Of a stretch of 64,000 nucleotides of DNA, positions 12,392-23,774 are shown in pieces. The DNA is from Agriotes lineatus (lineage: Eukaryota > Arthropoda > Insecta > Coleoptera > Elateridae): NCBI GenBank assembly GCA_940337035.1, contig CALNHX010003324.1:62001-126000 (forward strand), given 5' to 3'. The notes beneath the pieces were generated by a model. That model made no database searches, was not told where the DNA came from, and saw only the letters and a list, made by a program, of their open reading frames with translations. Numbering within the stretch: position 1 is the first letter of the stretch; every line of letters begins with the position of its first letter. The translations under genes were made by a program, and so were the position numbers.

Positions 12392-14137
12392 ATGAAGTGG
12401 GAGGCACTTTATTTTATCTCGGTATATCTACTGCATTATGCTAACTTTATGGAAGTGCTTCAAAGCTCGGAAGAACTAAACGACTGTTTATTACATTTAA
12501 TCCTAAAATTATTCAGAACCGACGAAACTCTACACGTTGTCTTTGAAAGCGACACAGAAGTGGCATTTCCAAATCAGATTAAAAATCCACTCATTGTTAT
12601 TGCGCTTAATAAGCGTATTCGTATGTCAGTCAAGACTCATACGAACTACATATTTTTTACTAAAAGGCAGACATTTTTAAATAACTCTTTCCATGAAATA
12701 AAAAACCTATCATTCTGGGATGAAAGTGGAAGTCCTCGAGGAAAGTTTATTATTGTTGCTCCAGAAAATATAAATCTGAAGCAGGCGTTTAAGGTGCTGT
12801 GGGACTTTGATATAATAAATGTAATTGTAGTGGTTCCTGAAAACACATCCCTGCACTTATATACCGCTAATCCTTTTCTGGAGGAAGCTAAGTGCGGAAG
12901 GATATTAATATTAAAGTCTGCTGGATTGTGCACCACTGCAAAAGATATAAAGTTCTTCGACACTGCGAAAAACCTTTCTGGTTGCAACATTAAAGTTGTA
13001 ACCAAATATAAACTTATAGAAATGGGAAATAGAAGTGGCCAACCCACTTTTAGGGAAATAATTCACTTTTTACAACTGTTAGGCGAAGTTTTAGAAGCAA
13101 ATATTTCTTTTGAACATGTAAATGATGAAGGATTGTTAATAAATAAACGAAGCAAAGATATATACATTACGCCTCACGTAGCTAGATTTGTGCATTTGTA
13201 TGACATTTACGATATGAGTGAATACTTCTTCAGAGATAATATGATATGGGTTGCCCCCAGATCTATCAAAATAAGCGGCATCCGAGCCATGGCATCGGTG
13301 TTTGATCCAACAGTTACGGGCTTAATAGCCACCGCTTTTATGCTAACAAGTGTCGCATGTTGGTGCACATCGCTCCATAAGCGACGGTTCGTTACCGTTT
13401 TGAATTCCTATAAAAGCGTCATGGTAATTTTATCATTTACACTCAACAAATCGACCAGCTACGTGCTTCCTAGAATGGATTCTTTGCGATTCCTTCTTCT
13501 TTGCTACTTGATTTACAGCATGCACATCTATAACGTGTATCAAAGCAAACTAATCAGCGTTCTAACCAACCCTGGATATGAACGGGTGACAAACACGATT
13601 GAAGAGTTTGCAGATTTAGACGTTCCAGCAGTAATAAACTCAGGCGTCAGAAAAATATTGCTGAGTCGCCAAAACGAGTCAACGTTCCAGAAAATATTAC
13701 GAGGCAGTATTGAAAGAAACCCTCTTAACTTTACCTCGAACATAATGACTATTGTGTCTTACCGAAATATGAGCACCTTCATGGGTGAAATCGTTCTAAG
13801 TAAAGTATACTTTCAGTATAAGTCAATGGTTGACGCGGTTAAAGAAGACGCAGGCTTGTCTGCTTTGGAAACCATGGTGGGGATGCGAAAGGGACATTAC
13901 TTTCTGAATATATTCAACAAAATCAGCTACATCTTAACAGAAGGGGGCTTCACCAAGACAGTAAGCTTCGATTCGGTGCCTGTTCCCAGAAGCGATGAAG
14001 AAGAACTGAAAATTATTTTATCCATAGATCACTTTAATCCTATGTTCACTTTCGGGATTATTGGATTGCTAGCGGCAACAATCGTTTTCTTTGTAGAACT
14101 TATGAGTTCTATAGCATTAACTTATTTTTCAAGATAA
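12392..14137 (+). CDS. Divergent insect ionotropic receptor (IR), single exon, 581 aa
   Basis: IRs are chemosensory ligand-gated cation channels derived from ionotropic glutamate receptors, acting in sensory neuron dendrites. Residues 1-20 are hydrophobic and may be a signal peptide. A poorly conserved extracellular N-terminal and S1 region follows. M1 spans about 307-327. The pore stretch lies near 343-352. M3 is about 365-391, where YQSKLISVLTNPGY takes the place of the iGluR SYTANLAAF-type motif. The S2 ligand half runs about 400-545 and M4 about 552-576. Glutamate-binding residues are not evident, as usual for divergent, often gustatory IRs. The length is normal for an intronless IR and there are no internal stops. 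The ATG is supported by the homologous ATG in the twin at 56944. It lies alone among transposons and has an inverted, inactivated copy 34 kb away. The subfamily is not assigned. Confidence 0.85.
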   Translation: MKWEALYFISVYLLHYANFMEVLQSSEELNDCLLHLILKLFRTDETLHVVFESDTEVAFPNQIKNPLIVIALNKRIRMSVKTHTNYIFFTKRQTFLNNSFHEIKNLSFWDESGSPRGKFIIVAPENINLKQAFKVLWDFDIINVIVVVPENTSLHLYTANPFLEEAKCGRILILKSAGLCTTAKDIKFFDTAKNLSGCNIKVVTKYKLIEMGNRSGQPTFREIIHFLQLLGEVLEANISFEHVNDEGLLINKRSKDIYITPHVARFVHLYDIYDMSEYFFRDNMIWVAPRSIKISGIRAMASVFDPTVTGLIATAFMLTSVACWCTSLHKRRFVTVLNSYKSVMVILSFTLNKSTSYVLPRMDSLRFLLLCYLIYSMHIYNVYQSKLISVLTNPGYERVTNTIEEFADLDVPAVINSGVRKILLSRQNESTFQKILRGSIERNPLNFTSNIMTIVSYRNMSTFMGEIVLSKVYFQYKSMVDAVKEDAGLSALETMVGMRKGHYFLNIFNKISYILTEGGFTKTVSFDSVPVPRSDEEELKIILSIDHFNPMFTFGIIGLLAATIVFFVELMSSIALTYFSR

Positions 14138-14356
14138 ATGTTATACAGTCACCACAGTTACATGAAAAATTAATTCTAAATTAATCATTTATGTCATGAC
14201 TGAGTGCCCTTAGACGTAGGCCACACAATTACCAATCATCTAACACCAAATGCATTCCAAAGTACAGGGTGCATGAAGAGTTGTGTTGCATTTAAATTTC
14301 TCAGTTATGATCATTCGTGTTAATTAATAACGTGAATTAGTTATTATTTATGGTAT

Positions 14357-14460
14357 AGGGTGTTATATCACAAATAATCCACGAGAGAAAACGTGAGCCC
14401 TCGAGGCCGCTAGGTCGAGAAGGGTCATTTCTCGACTGAATTATTTGTAATAACAAACAC
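14357..14460. repeat. Repeat in the IR 3' flank, partly palindromic
   Basis: It carries CACAAATAATCCACGAGAG and, in inverse, GAATTATTTGTAATAAC at its other end, enclosing CTCGACTGA-type inverted pairs. A shorter form is present at 47484-47545 in the twin locus, where the central ~40 bp are missing. It predates the duplication, or was copied with it. Confidence 0.6.
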
Positions 14461-14659
14461 GTGCCATGCACATTTTTATCCAACAACTCAATAAATACCC
14501 GAAAAACATAAATTTTGTAATGACAGCAGTGAAAAGTCATTGTGACCATTTGGAAAGTATCGAGACATTCGTGTTATACGTTTGGCAGTACTGAAGTGTA
14601 TTATCAGTCCATGTCAAATTCGAGGTTAGTAGGTTATGTTTTGTGTGTTATTTGACACA

Positions 14660-16255
14660 GACTGACGCAAAACTGCAACTATAAATTTCGAATTTGACAT
14701 AGCTCGAGTGCGTTTTAAATAAAATAGAACTCTCAGGTTTTATGGCTATAAAATTCTAGGGAATTATGTCCTACATAATACAACAAATATCAGTGTAATT
14801 ATGCCACTATAATATGTGAGTTCTGGATAAAATATTAATAAACACTACAATAAGTAAATTCAAGTAAGAAACTAGGATGTAATTGTAGTTATAGGTTAAG
14901 TTTGCATTTTGAGAATAGCAGTAGATATTTCAGGCCACCTTTGGGTCACTCTCGATGGTTTAGAACTCGGTTTAGTTGACAAGATGACAACGATATCATA
15001 AAATGCCGGTAATGTAGGTACAAGTTTTTATAGCACTGATTTTCAAATAGATTAGTGAGTTCTGAAACAAGGTTTGGATAGTTACGAACTGGTCAGTCAA
15101 CTACAAATGCATTGTAGTACAAAGTTCGGTCAAAATATAAAATTATTTCGCATATAACAACAGTTTTACCCGTTATTTTATTACAAATGGTAATACACGC
15201 ATAGATGAGTCACTTGATGTTTTTCTGCTCACTTTAAGTTTCAATAGTAACCATTATCCTGCCTCGTATTAAACTTATGATATCTATGAATTATCCTATG
15301 AAACAAACTCTTATTTTCCATTCTAAACAAGAAACCATTCAGCAGCTCGGTTGAGAAGTTTTTTCGCCTTAACGCAGACTTTCACCCAGCAAGGTCGAAG
15401 TTAGGACATCAAAAAGGATCTTCACAAAAACTAATGAGACAGATGCGCTTGTCTACAGAAGGATTATGTTGAAAATTAGATGTAGGAAGACACCAAATGA
15501 AGAGACTATAAACTAAGATTTATGATTTTATATTGTATTATTAGTGAATTCCTCTGATTTAACAATTAATTATATAATATTCTTGAAAAATAAATATAAA
15601 TGCTATAAATACATACGTAATCATTTTGGTCGATCCTTTCTCCTTCAAGCCAAATTTGACTGCCGTTAGCCATACAGTTCCCTGATTATTTTATTAATAA
15701 TTTCCACTTCCAAAACTCTACATTTCAGCTATGTGTTCACTTCTACCTTTTATTTTATTTCTTAAACCTTAACCGCGGCTTCAGAAAATGTTGCAGATGA
15801 AGATGGAATATAATAATAATAATGTCATTATTGTGTCAATATAACAATAAAATACGTATGTTAGATTAAAAAAGAACAAGTCAACCTCGAGGCGAAGTTC
15901 AGACCCAAAAAGGGCTTCTGCTCTTCCAGTTAACTTCGCAAACAAAACCGGTCTAATGGCACCTAACTTATCACGTCCGGGAAACGTCACCACTTGCCCT
16001 ACGGCTTAATACGCTCAGGGAGATGGGCGTGGTCCTATGAACGGGACACCATAGGGACACGTCTGACAGAACCAGAACTTTGCAGTTAGAAAAAGATATA
16101 CGTTTAACCCTTCTAACCCCGAAAGCCAAACGAGGTAGGGCATGTGTGCAGCCTTGTGACTCCCAAAACCGTTAACTGGAGCGCTCGAACCTACCTTTGA
16201 CGTCCACAACTTCGTCCAGGCGCCGCTTTACATTAATCTTACACTGCAGACTGCT
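14660..16255. repeat. Duplication block B, left copy
   Basis: About 1.6 kb matching 38613-40210 in reverse complement at high identity by eye. Homology stops at a CTGCAG on both sides. An open frame of 70 codons on the minus strand (15781-15993) has a 74-codon counterpart at 38824-39048, differing by a 12-bp in-frame indel and a few substitutions. The frame resembles no family I know and is probably not a gene. Confidence 0.75.
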
Positions 16256-16384
16256 TAAACTAAAACTCGGCATACAGCACACAAAGAAAACTCAACAGTA
16301 GCATGTAACAAATCGGTCTATTGTTCTTTCACACACATCGGGTCAAAAATACAACAAAATAGGGTGGCTGGCACTAATTGGCAC

Positions 16385-16920
16385 TCGGAGTTCGATTGAT
16401 AGCGTTACTTAGTGCGCGTAAACATAATAGCTGCCATTACACATTACACAGAACATGCTTATTGATGTTAGCTGACGTACAAAATGCAAGACATGAGTAT
16501 TGCTATTAAATGTGGCACAAAATGGGATCACTAGCGTTAATTTAGTGCGTGAAACGTGATAACTGCCACTGAAAATGACACAAAATACAATCATTGACGT
16601 TAATTAGCGTATAAAATGCAAGGGATGAGTATTGCTATTAAATATGACACAAAATGGAATCACTAGCGTTAATGTGGTCTGCGAAACACGATAATTGACA
16701 TTAAACATTACACAGAATATAATTATTGACTTTATTTAGCCTACAAAATTCAAGGAATGAGTATTGCTATTAAATCTGGCACAAACTAGGATCACTAGCG
16801 TTAATTTAGTGCGTGAAACATGATAACTGCCATTAAACATTACACAGAATATAATTATTGACATTTGTTAGCGTATAGAGTGCAAGGGATGAGTATTATT
16901 ATTATGTATGGCACAAAATA
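16385..16920. repeat. 132-bp tandem repeat, about four copies
   Basis: The landmark GAGTATT recurs at 16495, 16627, 16759 and 16891, exactly 132 bp apart. Other shared words are AATCACTAGCGTTAAT and ACATTACACAGAA. Copies differ at several sites, so the array is moderately old. Small minus-strand frames inside it are by-products of the repeat. Confidence 0.9.
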
Positions 16921-17049
16921 CCTTGTTATAGCTTCACCTGCAGCAGCTGGGCGGGTCCAGTAGGCGACACGCAATGTCACAAGGCATGCGAAAACAGGGC
17001 ACGAGGCTCCAACGAGCAGGGGCGTTGAATGATGGGGATCCGTATAAGC

Positions 17050-17870
17050 TAGCGTAGCAGTCATTACGATTTTTTGAAATTCGCAATTAAATTTGTCCAC
17101 TGAAAGATTCTTTACAAAATCGGGTAGTAATGCATTGTAGATTTTAGTTATACCATATGTAAAGGAATGTTTAAAAATCGTAGTCCGGTGCATTGGTACA
17201 GTGAGCAAACTCCTGTGCCTGAGATTAAACGTTCTGTTCTAAAAGTAATTTTGTTGCAGAGGTAAGGTGGTGTATGGCTTAATATGATTTTGTGGTATAA
17301 AACGAAAGCATGCAGGTGTCTGCGATTAAACATATTTATCCAGTTTAATTCTTTTAATTTATGCGTAACACGATCAAACTTTCTAATGCCATGTATTAAT
17401 CGAATACATGAATTTTGACAAATCTGTATTCTTCCAGCTGTTTTCTGATCTAAACGTGGTCCATAGACTGCGTCACAAAAATTAAACTGGGACAAAACTT
17501 GGGACTCTGCAGGAATAGCTTGAGTTCTGACGTTTAAAATATGTCTATTTGCTATGCAAATATCTACGTACTGTATGAATCTCAGTTGACTATCGATTTG
17601 CAAGCCAATATTACGAGTAATATCTTTCAGTGGTAGTATAGCATCACCAACCTTTATTGTATACGTAATTATACTCATCCGATCTTTATTCCTGCCGAAC
17701 AACATTACTACAGTTTTTTCAAATTTAAACTCAAACAGTGGCTTTCCGATGCTCTGATCAGATTTTTAAAGTCTTGGTTAATATTGTTAATGGCAGTTTC
17801 TATATGATTAACGTTAAACGAATAGAATAATTGAGTATCGTCTACACGAAAAAGGAAATAAAAAAACCAT
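17050..17870 (-). pseudogene. LINE reverse transcriptase 3' fragment (Jockey/CR1-like)
   Basis: Read on the minus strand, it starts near a degraded catalytic box VDDTQLFYSF (normally FADD). It continues through KTVVMLFGRNKD and the thumb region, with DITRNIGLQIDSQLRF and QFNFCDAVYGP, into the C-terminal SFTYGITKIYNALLPDFVKN. A frame change near 17200 splits it. The N-terminal RT and the endonuclease are missing, so this is a 5'-truncated, inactive copy. Confidence 0.75.
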
Positions 17871-18069
17871 TGATCCTACTGAATTAGAATTTTCAGGACT
17901 GCGACATGTTAGCAAATGTGGTATTGTAATGGAGTGTAAAAATAAAGAGGCATTGAACAAGGTACAAGAAAATGTAGCAACCAAACTTGGAGAAAATTAT
18001 GAAGTAACTATAAAAAAAAAGATTACCCCGGATCAAAACAGTTGGATTAAGCGAAAAATTGTCATTTGA
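17855..18069 (+). pseudogene. LINE ORF1 (gag-like) fragment
   Basis: This open stretch of about 70 codons reads GLRHVSKCGIVMECKNKEAL and KVQENVATKLGENYEV, followed by a stop. The pattern of a valine/cysteine strand and then a KLGENYEV turn is typical of the RNA-binding region before the zinc knuckles of Jockey/R1-type ORF1 proteins. It lies back to back with the minus-strand RT fragment and so belongs to a different insertion. Confidence 0.55.
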
Positions 18070-18107
18070 AGCCATAGAGGAAAAATACGTAATCAAAATA
18101 ATTATTG

Positions 18108-18190
18108 AATTCATGAACTTGTTTAACTTTACGTCGTGGCAATTGAAGTATGTGTCGCAATTGTACCTTGTTTAGTTGTTACCGTTTATT
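18108..18190 (+). repeat. ~80-bp repeat, inverted partner at 23350-23430
   Basis: It contains ACTTTACGTCGTGGCAATTG followed by a CGCAATTG box. The same run occurs in reverse complement about 5.2 kb downstream. The two copies sit outside the ends of the CR1-like LINE. Confidence 0.7.
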
Positions 18191-18489
18191 ATTGCCGTTT
18201 ATTGAGTCAGTATTTTGATTATTTAGTGTTAATATCGTTTACAAGTCATTTATTATTATTAATATTATTGAAATTAGGACAGGCAGCAACAAGCTAATGT
18301 CCCCTATAAAAGTTTAACAAGAGATACTTAACATTAAACTAAAACTAAAAATTATAGTTAAGTGGACAAGAAATTAACATTTTTTTTTGCCAAAGCTGAA
18401 TATAAATAATGTGTGTTTTATACATGTTAATTGAAGCCGAATTTACTATACATTACGCATAAGAATTTCAGTACCTAAGCTATACAGAA

Positions 18490-21400
18490 ATGGCGTCATA
18501 TGTGTTTTTAAACGTGGTAATTGAAGCCGCGTTTACAACACTGTCGGAGAGAGTTCTACTGGTCACAAACGAGAATACTGAAGAAATTTTGACGAGGAAG
18601 TTTTTCAAACCGTTCTTTATATAACTTGTACGCGTGTCCCCTTCGACCACTTCCAGTATTAAGATTGAATAGTTTATGTAAACTGCATTGGTACATGCTT
18701 TTATGCAAAATTTTGTTAGGTTTCTATTAAATCACCTCGCTGTCGTCTGTCCAAAAGCGTAGTCAGCTGTAGTCTTTGTAATCGTTCCTCATATGGTAGG
18801 TATTTTAGAGTGTTGGGTAATTTACTTAATCTCTGTTGTACGAGTACATTTTTACTTCCTTTTACGATAAAGGAAGTATTGGATTCACCCCAAAAATTTG
18901 AAATTGAGTTTTCAACAGATCTTCACGTTTTCGAATCCCCTGATCCCAAAAAACATATTTTTTTTCATTGGTCTGTCGGTCTGTGTGTCTGTGAACAGAA
19001 TATCTCAAAAACGAAAAGAGGTATGGCATTGAAACTTCATATATAAGTTTTATGTACTATGTAGATGAGACAGCAAGCTTTTTAAGAAAATCGCATAACC
19101 GGAAGTAGGTGTTTACTCTTGCAATTTTTCAATTTTTTTCGATTTTTTCAAAAACGGCTCTAACGATTTTTTTTCAAACTTTATATTTTTATTACATTTT
19201 TAATATTGATGTGAGATAGGTGGTTTTCTAGTTGAATACTTCTAAAATGGGTTTCTTTTGTTTTTTTTTCCTATTTTTTTTTATTAACTCCTATTTTAAA
19301 TACAACACCCGGTATATTATTACACTTTTTAATTGAGCTTAAAATTCTAGAAAAAAATTGTCTCTTTAACTAACTCTCTATTTTGTACCGTTTTTGTAAA
19401 ATTTGCAATTTTTGAAAATTTTTGACTAATGCTTAGAAATTAAAAATCAAATTTTTGGCTAATTATAAGATCACTGTAAAAGGAAGTTGTGTGAGTGTAT
19501 CACACCAGATTTTTAATTATAGTTATATCTTTTACGAAATAGGGAGACCAAACTGCAACAGCAAATTCTAATATGGGACGTACAAATGGTTTAAAAAAAT
19601 TTTATATCAGATCTTTGGAAGTGTTTGCAAAAGCTTTCTTGATCACGAATATTAAACTATTGCTTTTTTGGTGACTTTTATGACTTGAGATTCCCACTTT
19701 AAGTCGTTTGAGATAGTAACACCAAGATCAACTTGGGAATTAGTAGGCAGTAATGGAGCACCATTTAGAAAGTACACATTACGCGGGTTGTTTGTTCCCA
19801 TATGAAGCACTACACACTTAGGCACATTTAAGGATAACAACCACGTATTACACCAAACAGAGATAGCAACTAGATCTCCTTCTATAGTAGTTTGGTTTGT
19901 TATTGGGTTGTTGTACAGCTTGGTGTCGTCCGCATAGCAGCACGAAGGTGAGGCGATGGTGTTCTGAAGGTCGTTTATATAAACTAAGAATAGCATCGGG
20001 CCAAGCACGGAGCCTTGTGGTACTCCACTCAGCAAGGGCAACTCTTCAGATAGAGCATCACCAACACGAACACGAAACGACCGGCCGTTGAGAAAAGTGG
20101 AAATCCAGTCTAGTAACTTACTACGTATGCTTTATTTTATGGAGAAGTCGACGGATGGGTACCCGGTCAAAAGCCTTCTCAAAGTCCAAGTAAATGATGT
20201 CTATTGGTTCTCCTCTGTCAATAATTTTTGTCCAGTCATTTACACAAGTTAGGAGGTTGGTAACTACGAAACGACCCGGTATAAAACCGTGTTGTAATTG
20301 ACTTATAACTGCGTTTTCTAATAGAAAGTTTATTGCTTTGTCGACTATTATTCGCTCCATAACTTTACATATAACGGATGTTAAACTTATTGACCTGTAA
20401 TTCTCAACACATAATTTGTCCCCCTTCTTATAAATAGGGGTCACCGTGGCACACTTCCAGTCTGATGGTAGCATTGAAGAATCCATTGATAACTCCATAA
20501 TGTTGCTCATAATGGGTGCTAACCTAGAGGCTACGTGTTTAAGAAAATGGGGGTGCAGGTCATTAAGGTTTGGAGAGGAGTGAGAGTTGAGATTTAAGAG
20601 GTGTTTTTCTACTAATTCTGGGGGAAAGGATACGGTAAGCAAGGAGTTAGGATTACGCTTTTCTAGTGGGAGTTTTGGAAGAATGTCGGCTGGTTCCCTG
20701 ATATAGGTTTTATGGAATTGTTTTGCAAACAGGGAGGCGACTTCGGATGATTGCGTGCATATGACTCCTTGTGCATTACGTAGTACTGGTAACGATACAG
20801 ATGTGCCAAGTTTAGATTTCATGTACCCAAAAAAGCGATTGTTGCCACCTTCCACAATAGAAGTTTCGTATTGCGTTCGTGCACGTCGTAAACAGCTGGT
20901 CACTATTTGCAACTGAAAGATATGCAGAATAATTTTCTCTTGTGCGATCATTCGCGTATTTGTCCCAAGAACGCCTCTTAGCTAGTATGGAGTTTCTCAG
21001 ATTGCTTGTAACCCAGGGTTTTGTTTTCGGGTTATTTTTGTGTTTAATGGGAACATATTTTTCCACAATATTGTTAACAATAGTTAAAGAGTCTCGCCAG
21101 AGTGCAGCGATATCTGCGTGAGTAGCTGAAGGGAATTGCGTGCCTCGCAGTTCATCATTTATCTTAGAATAGTCTGCTTTCCAATAATTTCTTATTACGC
21201 CTGTTCGATCATGATTTAGCTTAGTAATGAATTGGGCATTTGCCGTCAGAACAACATGATCGCTTTTGCCTATAGGGCTACTATACTTAACATCAGTGAT
21301 TATGTTCCAACATTGGTAAATATGAGGTCCAGTGTGGATGATCAATTTCCATCTCTAAAACGGGTAGGTTTAATAACGTGCTGGTGTAGATTTGAATTTA

Positions 21401-21750
21401 AGTACATATCAGTAAAAATAGAAGACGGGGAATTACTTAGAGCGTGAGAGTTTACTGGCCATGTAATATCAGGATAATTAAAATTCCCAAATAAAATGAG
21501 ATTATTTTGAGAACTGGCCATTTGTATAGACTAATTCGATAGAGCGTCATCTTCGGCAGTAGTACCAGGGGGTCTGTAGACTAAGCCAATCAATTTCTTG
21601 TTACGAAATCACTACAAACTACTGGGTTGACATCGCAAGTTTTGTGAACATAAATAGCTACTCCGCCTCCTCGATGAGTTGTTCGATCGCTTCTGTAAAT
21701 GGTGTAGTTAGGAAGAGCAACTAGGGTGTCTGGTATGTCGGGGGTTAACT
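18490..21750 (-). pseudogene. LINE ORF2 (endonuclease + reverse transcriptase), broken
   Basis: ORF2 products nick the target DNA and prime reverse transcription there. The apurinic-type endonuclease is seen as RSDRTTHRGGGVAIYVHKT, then GNFNYPDITW and KSDHVVLTA. The RT shows NYRSISLTSVICKVMERI, YLDFEKAFDRVP, GVPQGSVLGPMLFLVYINDL and the catalytic YADDTKLY. The C-terminal region reads GSGRRGHAYKLYKERFEKLP. Frames change near 20.9 kb and 20.1 kb, stops occur near 21.6 kb, and a 659-bp insertion lies at 18852-19510. The catalytic aspartates themselves remain. Confidence 0.8.
18852..19510 (-). mobile_element. HINE-like (non-autonomous Helentron-type) element, copy A
   Basis: In family orientation it starts TCTGGTGTGATACACTCACA and ends with the stem-loop ACTTCCTTTATCGTAAAAGGAAGT. 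The 5' motif ACTTCCTTTTAC is the complement of the 3' stem, giving subterminal inverted repeats. A CAGACAGACAGACC-type microsatellite sits near the 3' side. It interrupts the CR1-like LINE with no clear target duplication. Confidence 0.7.
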
Positions 21751-21874
21751 TAACTAATTAAGGTGAAGTTAGGGGTTTCGATTGGTTGTAATAAGGCGTC
21801 AACTTATAAGAGCTTCGCAGTTAAGGATCACAAATTAGAGTACATAAAAGAATAGTTTTTAACAGTGGCTTCTA

Positions 21875-22445
21875 GTTTTTTGTTGTGATTTTCGGTACGA
21901 CTTGGACGTACTTGATTGTTAGGTCATTTTCACCTCGTTGTTGACGTTCGTGAAGTTCAGATCTCAGATGAGTCATAAGCTTTGTTCCATTTGAGTTTGA
22001 TCGGATTTAAAACTTATGTTTTGGTTGCTTGTTATGAGTTTGTTTTTGTTGCATAATATTTCCAGTGCGTCTGCGGATGAACGTAGTATTACTTTAAGTG
22101 GTCGAATTTTACTAACCTCAGGGCGTCCAAGGCGAAACATTTGAATACCATCGGTGGAAACGGAAGGTAGCTTATTAATGAGCTGAATGATTTTTTCTTT
22201 GTCGTCAGCTGAGCGAGTTTGTGTAGTATCGGCATTGCTTTCCTCCACCTTGAAAACTATAACGTTATTGGCACGACACTAACGTTCTACTACTGCGCTT
22301 ATTACATCTTCGGGGGTTATTTGGTTCCCATTGTTCGCCTTTTTTTAAGGCTATCTACTTCGGACTTTAATTCGAGAATCAGTTGTTTCAGTTCACTCAC
22401 CTCGGAGCTCGCAGATGTGCTCCTTCGCGCACGCGTAACGACCGG
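21875..22445 (-). pseudogene. LINE ORF1 remnant of the CR1/Jockey-type element
   Basis: It has a coiled-coil-like LILELKSEVDSLK start, then NNVIVFKVEESNAD and LPSVSTDGIQMFRLGR, leading to a KVILRSSADALEIL stretch. This order matches the esterase-less, RRM-like ORF1 proteins of CR1-type LINEs. It is split by frameshifts near 22250 and 21980. It lies directly upstream of the endonuclease of the same element. Confidence 0.65.
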
Positions 22446-22795
22446 TGGTTTGTATGTTTAGTTTACAAAATGTATCGATAAGTCCTTGTTTTGTTCTACT
22501 TGTTACCACTAGATCATCTGCGTAGGCACATATTTGAGTATTTTTTGTACTGGTAAAACTATTAATGTTTATTCTTCTCATTATGGCTAAGTACCAAGTT
22601 AAAAAATGTAGGTGAAAGCACATCTCCATGTCTGACCCCTACCCTGATATTGAAACTCTCCGTGTTACCGTCTGTTGTTTTAACTGTTGTCGTTGTGTCT
22701 GCGCTAATGATTCTGATAAGGTATAACAGTTTGATTAGAATTCCTAGGCTACTTATTTGTGTCAACATTTTATTTCTGTTAAATTTGTTAAAGGC
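22446..22795 (-). pseudogene. LINE RT fragment (different family)
   Basis: The minus strand reads MLTQISSLGILIKLLYLI, then GVRHGDVLSPTFFNLVL and, after a frame change, AYADDLVVTSRT. These are RT fingers and palm motifs of an RTE/R1-like LINE, distinct from the neighbouring CR1-like element. Only about 115 codons remain. Confidence 0.65.
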
Positions 22796-23774
22796 CTGAC
22801 TAATCTATGAAGCGATTCACTCATATTTTTTTTACTTTTTTCTAAATAAATATGTTTTTCAGGACATTTTAAAATTACACGAATGTGCCACTTTCAGAGT
22901 ATTTTTCTAAGATTGCAACCCCGCTTGTATATAGCTTTCTTGTCATATTTTTACGTTTGATATTATATCCTGTACAGGCATTTAATAGGTCACAGCATGA
23001 CGCAGGTGTATCCGCCGCCTTGAAATCAGAAAGGCACTTGTTTTGTAGCGCCGCTTATATTCGTTGGCACGTTAGGTTCCAATATCGATTTAGTACGCAG
23101 ACGTTTTTCTAGAATGTTCTGTGGGCTGGATCGCCCGCCGGTGCAAGCGAGACGGTTTGCTGTGGTCGCCTTGTAGTTGGTTGCAAGTGTAACAGTTTGG
23201 TTGGAATTCCTAGGCTACTTATTTGTGTCAACATTTTATTTCTGTTAAATTTGTCAAAGGCCTGACTAATCTATGCAGAGATTATGGATGTCAATGTTAA
23301 ATTATTTGCTTTTTGCCTCATCACGTGTATGCTGTCCAGCGTAATCAACGGTAATTAACTAAACAAGTTACAATTGCGACATAGACTTCAATTGCCACGA
23401 CGTAAAGTTGAACAGGTTCATGAATTCTGACGGCAATAAATTAAATTGACATGTAAACCTAAACAACTATAATGGTTCAAACAATAAAGGTAACAATGAC
23501 CGCAACGTTACGTAAACTCTAAAAGCTACTATAATATAACGGTACAGTTAAGAAGCTCAGCTCAGCTCAGTAATCAATGTCCTACGTTGCTGCAAACGGC
23601 CGCTTTCCAGGCACTTCGATAAAACACTCAAAGAGAGCTGCACCAAATCAACAGTACGTGGGCGACGGGACGGAACCTGGGATAATTTCCCTAATGAGAG
23701 CCAATTCGAAGTTCGCACAGAAATGGGCAAATTGGCATAAGACGATAAATGGGAGCTCTGCGACATATGAAAAA
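22796..23774. other. Intergenic repeat debris
   Basis: No gene is recognised. At 23190-23277 about 90 bp repeat the 22720-22810 part of the LINE RT fragment in direct orientation. At 23350-23430 lies the inverted partner of 18108-18190. The remaining frames of 70-90 codons match nothing I know. Confidence 0.5.

Larger units (their letters stand above)
11870..16255 (+). repeat. Left arm of an inverted segmental duplication
   Basis: The 11.87-14.46 kb segment (IR gene, upstream ~500 bp and 3' flank) matches, in reverse complement, the separated pieces at about 60005-59713, 57070-55712, 54160-53815 and 48186-47484. The 14.66-16.25 kb segment matches 40210-38613. Order and orientation agree throughout. 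About 200 bp (14.46-14.66 kb) has no visible partner, and the right arm carries many extra insertions. Confidence 0.8.
18255..22445 (-). mobile_element. Near full-length CR1/Jockey-type LINE, minus strand
   Basis: The element runs from an ORF1 remnant near 22.44 kb through the endonuclease (21.75-21.2 kb) and RT (20.95-19.65 kb) to the C-terminal domain (18.85-18.49 kb). A 3' UTR and an A/T-rich tail lie at about 18275-18253. A HINE-like element (18852-19510) has split the last part of the RT ORF: the reading resumes on its far side, from DITIIK to VLVQQRLSKLPNTL. Several stops and frameshifts make it inactive. Confidence 0.8.

Noticed and set aside
12646..13743. Minus-strand frames of 67-133 codons inside the IR gene
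   Set aside because: They are shadows of the plus-strand IR. The plus frame has the channel topology and the antisense frames do not.
14337..14549. 70-codon minus-strand frame downstream of the IR
   Set aside because: It overlaps the palindromic repeat shared with the twin locus and shows no protein features.
15781..15993. 70-codon hydrophobic minus-strand frame as a gene
   Set aside because: It sits in a duplicated repeat block, has no recognisable domain and is AT-driven at its C-terminus. It is kept only as a low-interest observation.
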